Below are positions 8,651-17,053 of a stretch of 41,465 bases of DNA, one piece after another. The notes under the pieces were generated by a model. It ran no database searches and was not told the origin of the DNA. It was given only the letters and a program-made list of their open reading frames with translations. Made by a program: the position numbers and the translations under genes. The stretch comes from Chlorobium sp. (lineage in GTDB: Bacteria > Bacteroidota > Chlorobiia > Chlorobiales > Chlorobiaceae). The DNA lies in assembly GCA_028280025.1 (NCBI GenBank), contig JANQMO010000072.1:1-41465 (forward strand), written 5' to 3'. Numbering within the stretch: the stretch's first letter is position 1; every line of letters starts with the position of its first letter.

Positions 8651-9292
8651 ATGTCCAGTTCATCTCAGGAGATGAAAGCGATCATCCTGTATGATACGCG
8701 TTCAGTTGGAGGTTCGACCGACAGGTTCGTCGACAGTCTTGGCAAGAGCCTTGCAGAAACGGGAGCGTATGTCGAAAAGGGAAAATGCAAGGCAACGGCT
8801 GATTACAGTTTTCTCCAGGACTTCGATGTCGTCATCATGGGAGCACCGGTCTATTACCTGCTTGTTTCTTCCGATCTGCTCGGTTCTTTCTTTCAGAGCA
8901 ACATTAAAAAGTATCTCAGGAGAAAAAAAGTCGCCCTTTTTCTTACCTGCGGCAGCCCCGAACCGATGGCGACCATGATGTATCTTCCGCAGCTCAAGAT
9001 TCACCTTGTCCGCAACAAGATACTTACCGAAAAGGTCTTCGCACCGCAGGAACTGTCTGACAGGCAGGCAATCGACAGCTACGTGGATAACATAGTGGAA
9101 GAATACAGGAAAGCGATCAAGACACGGGATCGTTCCCTCGTCTGGACCGATGGTGCGCTTGAAATGCTTGACAGGATACCGTCTTTCTTCAAGGACAGGG
9201 TCAGAATCACGACAGAAGAGTATGCTGAAGAAGCGGGCTACAGCGAAATCACAGTGAGCGTTGTCAACGAAGCGAAAGCCGAGTTCGAATAG
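8651..9292 (+). CDS. Flavodoxin-fold protein with C-terminal PCP_red domain
   Basis: A 213-residue protein of two parts. Residues 9-155 look like a flavodoxin: strand-loop IILYDTRSVGGSTDRF for the FMN phosphate, then DVVIMGAPVYYL and KKVALFLTCGSPEP. Residues about 165-211 (VWTDGALEMLDRIPSFF then EEYAEEAGYSEITVSVVNEA) match the small domain found at the C-terminus of the light-independent protochlorophyllide reductase B subunit (PCP_red). The combination suggests a flavin redox protein tied to tetrapyrrole or photosynthetic metabolism; that role is inference. HemG-type protoporphyrinogen oxidase is an alternative but the PCP_red tail is not part of that family. It is a single-gene unit with its own promoter (8560-8588) and terminator (9342-9385). 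Confidence 0.8.
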   Translation: MSSSSQEMKAIILYDTRSVGGSTDRFVDSLGKSLAETGAYVEKGKCKATADYSFLQDFDVVIMGAPVYYLLVSSDLLGSFFQSNIKKYLRRKKVALFLTCGSPEPMATMMYLPQLKIHLVRNKILTEKVFAPQELSDRQAIDSYVDNIVEEYRKAIKTRDRSLVWTDGALEMLDRIPSFFKDRVRITTEEYAEEAGYSEITVSVVNEAKAEFE

Positions 9293-9341
9293 TATGGTAC
9301 CCGCACCCGTCCGGATACAACCTCTCAGGACAGACGGAAAC

Positions 9342-9385
9342 AAAAAAGCAGCCTCATCGCAAGAAGATGAGGCTGCCTCTTTTCC
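9342..9385. terminator. Bidirectional intrinsic terminator between flavodoxin gene and dnaJ
   Basis: A perfect 11-bp stem (GCAGCCTCATC at 9348-9358 and its complement at 9366-9376) with a 7-base loop. Six A precede it and a T-rich tail follows, so it can end transcripts from both the plus-strand gene and the convergent hrcA-grpE-dnaJ operon. Confidence 0.92.
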
Positions 9386-9405
9386 GGATCAGACAGATTC
9401 TCTGC

Positions 9406-10605
9406 TCACCCGAAAATATCACGGGCTTTTTCGAAGAAACTCTTCTCATGGTCCGTTTTTTCATCCGGCACAAGGTGACCGGATTTTTTCATTTCCTTGA
9501 GCAATTCCTTGTCACGGTGAGACAGATCTTTCGGAATATAGACATTGACCCGCACGAGGTGGTCTCCCCTGCCGGGCGATTTGAGATGTCCTATACCTTT
9601 TCCACTGATCCTGAGCATGGTGTTGGGCTGTGTTCCGGGAGGCACGGTCAGCTTGACCCTGCCTTCAAGCGTAGGAACCTCCACCTTGGAGCCGAGAACC
9701 ATATCGGGGTACCCGAGAGGCAGATTATAAATAACATCATCACCCCTGCGAACAAAGAGCTTGTGTGACGCCTCTTCGATAACGACGATAAGATCGCCGT
9801 TCGAACCGCCCCTTGGCCCTGCGTTGCCCTGCCCCCTCAGGGTCAGGTAGTTTCCGTCCTCGACTCCCGCGGGAATATTGACCTTGACGGTTGTATCACC
9901 CTGCTTGATTCCCTCACCGTGACAGGATGTACAACGGTCCTTTACGATACGCCCTTCGCCGCCGCATGTGGGGCACGCGGTAATGTTGACAAATTGGCCG
10001 AACATGGTTTTCGAAGCCTGCCGCACCTCGCCCGTACCCTGGCAGGTCGAGCACGTCTCGAGCTCGCCGGTTTTGGAACCGGTTCCGCTGCAAACCTCGC
10101 AGGGGACCTGTTTTTTAATTTTCAGCGTTTTTTCAACACCCTTGGCAATCTCTTCCAGGGTCAGTTTCAGTCGTATCTTGAGGTCGCCGCCGCGAAGACC
10201 TGTGGAAGATCGCTGACGTCTCTGTCCTCCTCCGAATCCTCCGCCGAAAACTTCCTCAAAATCAAACGGAGAACCGCCTCCGGATCGTGCTCCGCCGCCG
10301 AACATATCGCTGAACGCACTGAAAATATCACCGAAATCTCCCGACCCGGCACCATATGCGCCCCCTCCCGAAGCTGCCGATGACCCTACTCCAGCATGAC
10401 CGAACTGGTCATATCGACGGCGTTTATCATCGTTGCTCAGTACTTCGTATGCCTCGTTAACCTCTTTGAAATGCTCTTCAGCATCACTGTCTCCCGGATT
10501 CTTGTCCGGATGATACTTCATTGCAAGCTTACGATACGCTTTCTTGATATCATCCTTGGAGGCCGATCGTGATATGCCGAGAACCTCATAATAATCTCTC
10601 TTCAT
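9406..10605 (-). CDS. dnaJ: Chaperone DnaJ (Hsp40)
   Basis: A 399-residue type I J-protein that delivers clients to DnaK and stimulates its ATPase. The J domain (residues 1-70) holds HPD at 32-34. A Gly/Phe-rich linker follows, then four CxxCxGxG zinc-finger repeats (CEVCSGTG, CSTCQGTG, CPTCGGEG, CTSCHGEG) and the C-terminal substrate-binding region. It is the last gene of hrcA-grpE-dnaJ, 48 bases behind grpE, and ends at the bidirectional terminator 9342-9385. dnaK is not in the window. Confidence 0.98.
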   Translation of the reverse strand: MKRDYYEVLGISRSASKDDIKKAYRKLAMKYHPDKNPGDSDAEEHFKEVNEAYEVLSNDDKRRRYDQFGHAGVGSSAASGGGAYGAGSGDFGDIFSAFSDMFGGGARSGGGSPFDFEEVFGGGFGGGQRRQRSSTGLRGGDLKIRLKLTLEEIAKGVEKTLKIKKQVPCEVCSGTGSKTGELETCSTCQGTGEVRQASKTMFGQFVNITACPTCGGEGRIVKDRCTSCHGEGIKQGDTTVKVNIPAGVEDGNYLTLRGQGNAGPRGGSNGDLIVVIEEASHKLFVRRGDDVIYNLPLGYPDMVLGSKVEVPTLEGRVKLTVPPGTQPNTMLRISGKGIGHLKSPGRGDHLVRVNVYIPKDLSHRDKELLKEMKKSGHLVPDEKTDHEKSFFEKARDIFG

Positions 10606-10653
10606 TGCTTGTCCGCTCTTCTGTGTATAACTGGTTTCTAGAATTACCTTGTC

Positions 10654-11304
10654 TTATCTGGCCACAACAACTTTGGCGTGCCGAAGCACCTTCTCACCCA
10701 GAAGGTAACCGGCCTGAAACTCCTCGATAACCGTATCAGCCTCGACATCGGGATTTTCAACCATGGTAATGGCTTCATGAAAGTTCACATCCATTTTTTT
10801 GCCTACGGCATCTATTGTGCTGACACCTTTTTCCTCAAGCCATCTGAACAGGTTTTTTCGCAACAGTTCAACGCCGTCAACGTAGGGCCGGGCATCATCG
10901 CTGATCTCGAGCACCTCGGGAGCATGTTCGACCAGACGATTGACGTCGTCAATCACCGGCAGCAGTTCCTTTATTGTCCTTTCAAGAGCCTTTGTACCGG
11001 CCATTTGCGCTTCTTTCTCTTTCTGACGACGGAAATTTTCAAATTCGGCGGCTTTTCGTATAAGCTCTTCTTTCAGCCTGCCTGCTTCATCGCGTGATTC
11101 CTGCAACTCTTTTTTGAGCTTTTCGCATTCGGTGCGTTTTCGCATAAGCTCCTCTTGTAGTTTTTCTGCCTCATCACGCGATCGCTGCTGCTCATTTTCG
11201 AGCTTTTTGTTTTCCGTGACAAGCGTTTCCGGTGTGCCTTGTTTTCCTTCCTTTTCCCTTACGGCATTATCTTCCGTTTTCTGTTTTTCTGTTTTTTTGG
11301 TCAT
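10654..11304 (-). CDS. grpE: GrpE nucleotide exchange factor
   Basis: The ATG at 11304 has AGAGGT upstream and gives 216 residues; the longer frame from 11355 is less likely. GrpE releases ADP from DnaK. The long N-terminal coiled coil (about 30-105) contains a near-exact internal duplication of a 20-residue unit, SRDEAxxLxEELxRKxxExE, at 42-61 and 70-89. The core follows: FENFRRQKEKE, LLPVIDDVNRLVEHA, and the C-terminal beta domain with NFHEAITMVEN and GYLLGEKVLRHAKVVVA. It lies between hrcA and dnaJ in a heat-shock operon. Confidence 0.96.
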   Translation of the reverse strand: MTKKTEKQKTEDNAVREKEGKQGTPETLVTENKKLENEQQRSRDEAEKLQEELMRKRTECEKLKKELQESRDEAGRLKEELIRKAAEFENFRRQKEKEAQMAGTKALERTIKELLPVIDDVNRLVEHAPEVLEISDDARPYVDGVELLRKNLFRWLEEKGVSTIDAVGKKMDVNFHEAITMVENPDVEADTVIEEFQAGYLLGEKVLRHAKVVVAR

Positions 11305-11403
11305 CTGTGTAAACCTCTTTGCATTATAACCTTTAATGGCGCCCGCCGCGCCCAAATGTAAAACCCGGCTGCCTTCGGAGCAGTTCCTGCAATGGATTCC
11401 GGG

Positions 11404-12465
11404 TCATGAAAGGGAATCCGACAACCTGTCCGCCATGTAATTGACAATCCGGACAACCCTTTCGTAATCCATTCTTTTCGGGCCGAGCACCCCGAGCCGG
11501 CCGGCTGTGTTCCCTATATAGTAAGGAGTAGCGACCACGGTAAAATCATCAGCTGTAGAAGCCATGTTTTCACGCCCGATCATAATGGTCACGTCCCGCC
11601 CGGCCGGACTGTCGGCCGGATCACCCGGATTCTTTTCAAGAAGCGCTGCGACGCGGTCCTTATCCTCGATCATGCACACAAGGTCGCGCACTTTCTGCGG
11701 CTGATCGAACTCCGGCTGGCTGACGATATACTCCGTACCTGCAATATAGAGCCGCTCAAAAACCGGGGTATCGTCAAACAGGTTATCAGCCGAACTGACA
11801 ATCTTGTTCAACAGAGCAGCGCCTTTTCCGCAATCGGCAAGCCTCTTGCCGATCGAATTACGAATCTCCGAAAGAGTCAATCCTGACAGCCTCTGGTTGA
11901 GCACCTCGATAACGGCATCGATCTGCTGACGGGACACTTCAATATCCAGTTCCATCACAATGGTCCTCACAAAAAGAGACTGGATGGAGAGGACAACCAT
12001 GATTCTGGTCGAGCTCAAAAGGATTATGTCGAGACGCTCAAAAACAGCGTTCGACAATCTCGGGGAAATCACCACGCTGAGCTGACGGGAAATACTTCCA
12101 AGCACTTTCGCCGCGGCATTGAGCACCTTGCTCGAATCTTTCGGATCGTATTGAAACTGTTCGAAATTATGGTCAATCCGCTGTTTTTCCTCTTCCTGGA
12201 TCCGCTGTACCCGCATGATCAGGTCGACATAATAACGATACCCCTTGTCGGTAGGTATGCGGCCGGCTGATGTATGCGGCTGGCTGATATAGCCTTCGTC
12301 TTCGAGATCGGCCATAACGTTGCGGATTGTTGCATCGGACAGGCCGAGGTTGTAATTCTTTGCTATATAGCGTGAGCCGACCGGTGCAGCATTCATGACA
12401 TATGCCTGAATAATGATCGACAGCACCTGGCGCTGGCGCTCTGACAGGTCGCGGGACATTACCAT
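11404..12465 (-). CDS. hrcA: Heat-inducible transcription repressor HrcA
   Basis: A 353-residue repressor with an N-terminal winged helix (SERQRQVLSIIIQAY, PVGSRYIAKNYNLGLSDATIRNVMADLEDEGYISQPHTSAGRIPTDKGYRYYVD) and the HrcA effector domain (ending in IGNTAGRLGVLGPKRMDYERVVRIVNYMADRLS). The start may be ATG 12465 or ATG 12459. Family knowledge: it binds CIRCE operators and needs GroE to fold. No CIRCE inverted repeat is visible in the 261 bases upstream, so the operon's own control is unclear. First gene of hrcA-grpE-dnaJ. Confidence 0.97.
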   Translation of the reverse strand: MVMSRDLSERQRQVLSIIIQAYVMNAAPVGSRYIAKNYNLGLSDATIRNVMADLEDEGYISQPHTSAGRIPTDKGYRYYVDLIMRVQRIQEEEKQRIDHNFEQFQYDPKDSSKVLNAAAKVLGSISRQLSVVISPRLSNAVFERLDIILLSSTRIMVVLSIQSLFVRTIVMELDIEVSRQQIDAVIEVLNQRLSGLTLSEIRNSIGKRLADCGKGAALLNKIVSSADNLFDDTPVFERLYIAGTEYIVSQPEFDQPQKVRDLVCMIEDKDRVAALLEKNPGDPADSPAGRDVTIMIGRENMASTADDFTVVATPYYIGNTAGRLGVLGPKRMDYERVVRIVNYMADRLSDSLS

Positions 12466-12726
12466 ATGATCATGACAACAACTGTTAACAATAACGAATA
12501 CAAGGATCTTCGAGCCCTCTGGGCTTCTGAACCCGCTCTACACAAGAACGTCTTCAGCACAAAGCACGGCAACGGCGTCTTATCGAACGCACAATTTAGG
12601 AAAAAACAAGCTGATACGATATAAACCGGACAATAAATTTCGACTTTTTAAACAATACTCCCATGCAATAAATTTCATCTCCCCGCAACCCGTGCACCCG
12701 TATCCGGCAGGATGGGACGCATGGAA
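12466..12726. other. Intergenic region between prmC and hrcA
   Basis: 261 bases, AT-rich towards prmC, expected to carry the hrcA promoter on the minus strand. I searched by eye for the CIRCE halves TTAGCACTC and GAGTGCTAA and found neither. No clear terminator for prmC is seen, so read-through into hrcA is possible. Confidence 0.4.
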
Positions 12727-13635
12727 TCACAGCCCCCTGCTGCCATCCGCAGCAATTGCCGAAACCATTCTGCTGAAACCTGCATAATCCTGCTGCAGCT
12801 CTATGTCCATAAGCCCTTCATTCTTCATGATACCGACGACCTTTTCTGCAACATCGGCATGCAGTTCGAAAAAGAGCATTCCCCCGGGTTTCAGAAGAGA
12901 TGCTGCATTGCCGGATATCGCCCGGTAAAACGCAAAACCGCCCGGATCAGTCAGGGCTATCCGGGGCTCATGGTCTTTTACTTCGGTTTGCAGGCTCTCC
13001 CACTCCTCCAGGGGAATATAGGGCGGATTGGATAGAACCATATCATAACGACTGCCGGCCTGATCGACAAATCCCTCACCGAGCGCATCTGCCTGCCTGA
13101 ACGTTATTTTCTCCGTCACCCCGTGCCGACGGGCGTTCCCGGCGGCAACATCCAGAGCATCCCTGGAAATATCGACTGCCGTGACCGCCGCGTTAGGAAT
13201 AGTGAGGGCCAGCATGACAGCGATGCAGCCAGACCCCGTGCCGATATCGAGGACCCGGACCTCTTCTGCAGCCAGAACACCCGAATCATTTGCCCGTTCA
13301 AGAGCATGCTCGACGAGCAGCTCGGTTTCCGGTCTTGGTATCAGCACGCGATGGTCCACAAGAAACGAACGACCATAGAAAATCTGCTCCCCGGTAAGAT
13401 ACTGCAACGGCCGTCCTTTCAGACGTTCCTTGCAGAGACGGCGAAACTGCTCCAGTTCCTTTTCGAAAACAGGCCGGTCATGTTTCAGATACAGCTCCAT
13501 TCTTGTCAGCCCAAGAACACAGGCGAGCAGGACCTCTGCATTCAGACGAGCGGACTCAATCCCGCTGTCCCTGAAATGCCGTTCCGCCGCTTGCATCAGA
13601 TCGATAGCCAGCCACTCCTTGTCATTCTTGCCCAT
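12727..13635 (-). CDS. prmC: Peptide chain release factor N5-glutamine methyltransferase
   Basis: A 302-residue SAM-dependent methyltransferase. PrmC methylates the GGQ glutamine of release factors RF1/RF2. The N-terminal helical domain (residues 1-90) includes RPLQYLTGEQIFYGRSF and VLIPRPETELLVEHAL. The Rossmann part has VLDIGTGSGCIAVMLAL for SAM, and the catalytic NPPY motif lies in MVLSNPPYIPLEEW. prfA is not adjacent, but the domain order is the normal one. A possible small reading frame upstream overlaps the start by 14 bases. Confidence 0.96.
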   Translation of the reverse strand: MGKNDKEWLAIDLMQAAERHFRDSGIESARLNAEVLLACVLGLTRMELYLKHDRPVFEKELEQFRRLCKERLKGRPLQYLTGEQIFYGRSFLVDHRVLIPRPETELLVEHALERANDSGVLAAEEVRVLDIGTGSGCIAVMLALTIPNAAVTAVDISRDALDVAAGNARRHGVTEKITFRQADALGEGFVDQAGSRYDMVLSNPPYIPLEEWESLQTEVKDHEPRIALTDPGGFAFYRAISGNAASLLKPGGMLFFELHADVAEKVVGIMKNEGLMDIELQQDYAGFSRMVSAIAADGSRGL

Positions 13636-13849
13636 CTGTCCGTATATGTTCCTTTTTTTGCGGGAAAGCCATGATTTTCATCAAACAGGAGCCCGGAACA
13701 GCTCGTTTTGTCGTCAAAAATGTCAGAGCCTCCTCCGGTTCCGCCATTCCGCGTGCATGAACGATCAGTTCTCCGGGCATCAGGCGGCACTGGTATTTAA
13801 GCCAAACAGAATTCAAAAAAAAATCGTTAACTTTCGAGTCTTTCCGCAA
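13622..13849 (-). CDS. Possible small hypothetical protein upstream of prmC
   Basis: A 75-codon frame beginning at a TTG (an internal ATG at 13780 would give 52 residues) and ending inside the prmC start region with a 14-base overlap. The predicted protein has ordinary composition (VWLKYQCRLMPGELIVHARG, EALTFLTTKRAVPGSCLMKI), unlike the Arg/Ser-rich frames on the same DNA. I recognise no family and no strong ribosome-binding site is seen. It fills what would otherwise be an empty gap, and the overlap would allow coupling to prmC. Confidence 0.3.
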   Translation of the reverse strand: MRKDSKVNDFFLNSVWLKYQCRLMPGELIVHARGMAEPEEALTFLTTKRAVPGSCLMKIMAFPQKKEHIRTDGQE

Positions 13850-13869
13850 AGCACATAACCGATGGTATC

Positions 13870-14610
13870 ATGAAGAAGACGTTCTCTGTTATCGTAACGA
13901 CACTCATGCTTTTGGCCCTGTCAAGACTATCCGCCCTTGCCGGATTTACCGGCGTCATCGACATGAATCTGACCATGCCGAACGGTACGTCGGAAATCCT
14001 GTACTTTTTCGGCCGCAATGCCCAGCGCATGGACATGACCACAAAACTCGACAAGATCCCGGACTCACTGTATACAACCGTCATCACACGCAAGTCGGAA
14101 CCCGACCTTGCCGTGATCGTCAACCACAAAGCCGGCACCTACAAAAAGATCAGTCTGAAAACCGCCCTTGAAACAACCACACTTGTCGATTTTGACAGCG
14201 ATTACAGGATTGTACGAGGACAATCCGCAACCATACAAGGGTACCAGTGCGATCATGTCACCTTGTCGAGCTCTACCGACACCATCGAGATGTGGCTGAC
14301 AGAGGATATCGGAGACTTCGAGACGTTCCGGCTCCTGCAGTCGCAGAATCCCCGCCTCTCGAACACAGTCCTTTCCGAAAAACTTGCCGAAGAAGGAATT
14401 GACGGTTTTCCGGTCAGGGTCATTCAGAAAAACGAAAACGGGCAGCTTGCCATGGAAGTCGTGTCTGTAAGCAGGAAATCCGTTGAAACGGACCGCTTTT
14501 CGGTCCCGGAAGGCTATTCCGAACTGGTCGATGAACAGAAACCGCTCAACAACCGGCAAAAAGAGCACCTGAAAGACCTTATGGATAAAATAAAGGATTT
14601 CAAGGAGTAG
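13870..14610 (+). CDS. Secreted DUF4412-like protein
   Basis: A 246-residue protein with a clear signal peptide (MKKTFSVIVTTLMLLALSRL, then SALA). The mature part begins FTGVIDMNLTMPNG and contains SATIQGYQCDHVTLSS and MWLTEDIGDF, the pattern of DUF4412 and related periplasmic or outer-membrane lipoprotein-like beta proteins whose function is unknown. It lies 44 bases ahead of proS and may share its transcript. The C-terminal tail is charged and Lys-rich. No enzyme motif is visible. Confidence 0.75.
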   Translation: MKKTFSVIVTTLMLLALSRLSALAGFTGVIDMNLTMPNGTSEILYFFGRNAQRMDMTTKLDKIPDSLYTTVITRKSEPDLAVIVNHKAGTYKKISLKTALETTTLVDFDSDYRIVRGQSATIQGYQCDHVTLSSSTDTIEMWLTEDIGDFETFRLLQSQNPRLSNTVLSEKLAEEGIDGFPVRVIQKNENGQLAMEVVSVSRKSVETDRFSVPEGYSELVDEQKPLNNRQKEHLKDLMDKIKDFKE

Positions 14611-14654
14611 ATCGTATATTTCCCGGCACTTATCAACATCAAACAGGCAAATAC

Positions 14655-16100
14655 GTGGCAGAACGCATCACATCGAGAGAACAAGACTATTCCCAATGGT
14701 ACATCGACCTAGTCCGTTCAGCGAAACTGGCTGACTATTCAGACGTCAGAGGATGTATGGTCATTCGCCCCAACGGCTACGCCATCTGGGAAAAAATGCA
14801 GTCAGCCCTTGACAGGATGTTCAAGGAAACCGGTCATGTCAACGCGTATTTTCCCCTGTTTATCCCGGAAAGCTACATCCGGAAAGAAGCGGACCATATC
14901 GAAGGCTTTGCGCCTGAATGCGCTGTGGTAACCCATGGCGGCGGTGAGGAGCTCACTGAAAAACTCTACGTTCGACCAACGTCCGAAACCGTAATCTGGG
15001 CATCCTATAAGAAATGGATTCAATCCTACCGCGACCTACCGCTCCTGATCAACCAGTGGGCCAATGTCGTTCGCTGGGAAATGCGCACCAGGCTCTTCCT
15101 CCGTACCGCGGAATTTCTCTGGCAGGAAGGACATACGGCCCATGCAACGCCTGAAGAAGCCCAGGAGGAAGTCCTCCGTATGATCAACGTCTACACAACC
15201 TTTGCCGAGGAATATATGGCGCTGCCTGTAATCATGGGCAGAAAAACGGAGAGCGAGAAGTTCGCCGGCGCCGACGAGACGTGGTGCATCGAGGCGATGA
15301 TGCAGGATCGCAAAGCACTCCAGGCAGGAACATCACACAACCTCGGCCAGAATTTTGCAAAAGCCTTCGACTGCCAGTTCCAGACAAAAGAGGGAAAACT
15401 CGAATACGTCTGGGCAACAAGCTGGGGAGTTTCCACACGCCTGATCGGAGCACTCATCATGGCCCATTCCGATGACAGGGGCCTTGTTCTCCCGCCGAAA
15501 CTTGCCTCGAGGCAGGTAGCCATCGTTCCCATTCTCAAGGGAGACAAACAAGCTGTCGCCGAAAAAGCGCACGCTGTCTGCGCCAACCTGAAAAAAAACG
15601 GAATCGAGGCCTTCGTTGACGACAGCGAACAGAATTCCCCCGGATGGAAATTTGCCGAATACGAGCTGCAGGGAATTCCCGTCCGCCTTGAAATCGGCCC
15701 ACGGGACCTTGCTGCCAATACGTGTATCGCGGCACGCCGTGATACGGGTGAAAAGCAGAAATTCGTTCTGGACGAAACACTTCCGTCAACCGTTACCGCC
15801 CTTCTCGAAACAATACAGGAATCGATGTTTCAGCGCGCCCTCGATTTCCGTGAAGCCAACACCTTCGAGGCGACGTCATGGAATGCATTCAGGGAACACA
15901 TCGAAAAAGGTTTTGTCATAGCCCACTGGGACGGCTCGGAAGAAACAGAAACAAAAATAAAGGAAGAAACCAAAGCAACTATCCGGGTGATACCCGAAGC
16001 CGCAGATTTTATCGATCGCCACGCCATCAATGAAAGAGGCACATGCATCGTCAGCGGCAAGCCGTCGAAAGGAAAAGTAGTCTTTGCAAAAGCCTACTGA
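14655..16100 (+). CDS. proS: Prolyl-tRNA synthetase, archaeal/eukaryotic-type
   Basis: A 481-residue class II synthetase starting at GTG 14655. It lacks the large editing insertion of the long bacterial ProRS and ends in a tyrosine (VVFAKAY), as in the archaeal/eukaryotic-type enzyme. Motif 2 is recognisable (WEMRTRLFLRTAEFLWQEGH), preceded by RPTSETVIW, and motif 3 lies in TSWGVSTRLIGALIMAHSDD. The anticodon-binding domain starts near VAIVPILKG. It charges tRNA-Pro. This type is patchily distributed among bacteria; its presence here is consistent with the Chlorobi. Confidence 0.96.
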   Translation: MAERITSREQDYSQWYIDLVRSAKLADYSDVRGCMVIRPNGYAIWEKMQSALDRMFKETGHVNAYFPLFIPESYIRKEADHIEGFAPECAVVTHGGGEELTEKLYVRPTSETVIWASYKKWIQSYRDLPLLINQWANVVRWEMRTRLFLRTAEFLWQEGHTAHATPEEAQEEVLRMINVYTTFAEEYMALPVIMGRKTESEKFAGADETWCIEAMMQDRKALQAGTSHNLGQNFAKAFDCQFQTKEGKLEYVWATSWGVSTRLIGALIMAHSDDRGLVLPPKLASRQVAIVPILKGDKQAVAEKAHAVCANLKKNGIEAFVDDSEQNSPGWKFAEYELQGIPVRLEIGPRDLAANTCIAARRDTGEKQKFVLDETLPSTVTALLETIQESMFQRALDFREANTFEATSWNAFREHIEKGFVIAHWDGSEETETKIKEETKATIRVIPEAADFIDRHAINERGTCIVSGKPSKGKVVFAKAY

Positions 16101-16152
16101 AAAATAGTGACAGTGACAAGTAACGTGTGACAAGAAAAAAAGAAAACACTAA

Positions 16153-16191
16153 AAAGCAACGCCCCGGCAAGCATCGATGCTAAGCCGGGGC
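16153..16191 (-). terminator. Terminator-like hairpin behind peroxiredoxin gene
   Basis: GCCCCGGC (16161-16168) pairs with GCCGGGGC (16184-16191). The loop itself contains the palindrome GCATCGATGC. On the minus strand a T5 run follows about five bases after the stem, so it best serves the peroxiredoxin gene; it may also hinder read-through from proS. Confidence 0.65.
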
Positions 16192-16220
16192 GTCTGTCAT
16201 CACGCATCAAGTCAAGCTGT

Positions 16221-16811
16221 TTACTCTGAGCCAAAATACTCTTCGAGACCTTCGTTGGTCGGCTTCATGCTCTTGTCCCCCTTGTTCCAGTTCGCGGGAC
16301 AGACTTCCCCGAACTGCTCGGTAAACTGCAGCGCCTCAACCATTCTCAGAACCTCATCGACATTCCTGCCAAGTCCGAGGTCATTGACCACCTGGTAGCG
16401 AACAATACCCTCTTTGTCTATAAGAAAAAGACCCCTGTAGGAAACCCCTTCTTTTTCGGCAAGGACATCATAGGCTTTCGACGCATCTTTATTGATATCC
16501 GACAGAAGAGGATAGGTCACTCCCTCGATTCCCCCCTGTGAACGCGGCGTCTTGAGCCATGCATGATGGGAGAACTTCGAATCGACCGAACAAGCGATAA
16601 CCTCTACATTTTTGTGATGGAACTCGTCAAGCCTGTCCTGGAACGCATGCAGCTCCGTGGGACAGACAAACGTAAAGTCCAGCGGATAAAAAAACAGCAC
16701 GACATATTTACCCCGGTAATCGGACAATTTGCATGAGTCGACGAATTTGGCGCCGTCGACAACAGCTTCGAGATCGAATTCCGGTGCTTCCCTTCCAACC
16801 AGTACGCCCAT
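16221..16811 (-). CDS. 2-Cys peroxiredoxin (AhpC/Prx type)
   Basis: The ATG at 16811 has AAGGAG eight bases upstream and gives 196 residues (MGVLVGREAPEFDLEAV). Peroxidatic Cys lies in DFTFVCPTELHAF and resolving Cys in FGEVCPANW, defining a typical 2-Cys peroxiredoxin that reduces H2O2 and organic peroxides with thioredoxin or AhpF-like partners. No reductase gene is adjacent. For a strict anaerobe this is an oxygen-defence enzyme. Monocistronic, ending at the hairpin 16153-16191. Confidence 0.96.
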   Translation of the reverse strand: MGVLVGREAPEFDLEAVVDGAKFVDSCKLSDYRGKYVVLFFYPLDFTFVCPTELHAFQDRLDEFHHKNVEVIACSVDSKFSHHAWLKTPRSQGGIEGVTYPLLSDINKDASKAYDVLAEKEGVSYRGLFLIDKEGIVRYQVVNDLGLGRNVDEVLRMVEALQFTEQFGEVCPANWNKGDKSMKPTNEGLEEYFGSE

Positions 16812-17053
16812 AGAGTATACTCCTTCTTTTTCTGTTATTGAGTGCTGATATATGTAAATGATGACCTGTATCCAGGCGACAGCCAAAAATAAGACTCATT
16901 TAGTCCCAATATACTGCTCAGAGTCTGCGAAAACAAACCGGGCAGGAAAAAAAACACCCATATCACGTCGAATAATATTATTTTCTTTCCATACAACCTG
17001 TTACTTGCCGCTCAAACATCGCCATCAAAGAAAACTATAGGGAAATCAGTCCT

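Noticed and set aside
12466..12726. CIRCE operator upstream of hrcA
   Set aside because: Looked for TTAGCACTC-N9-GAGTGCTAA and loose variants; not found.
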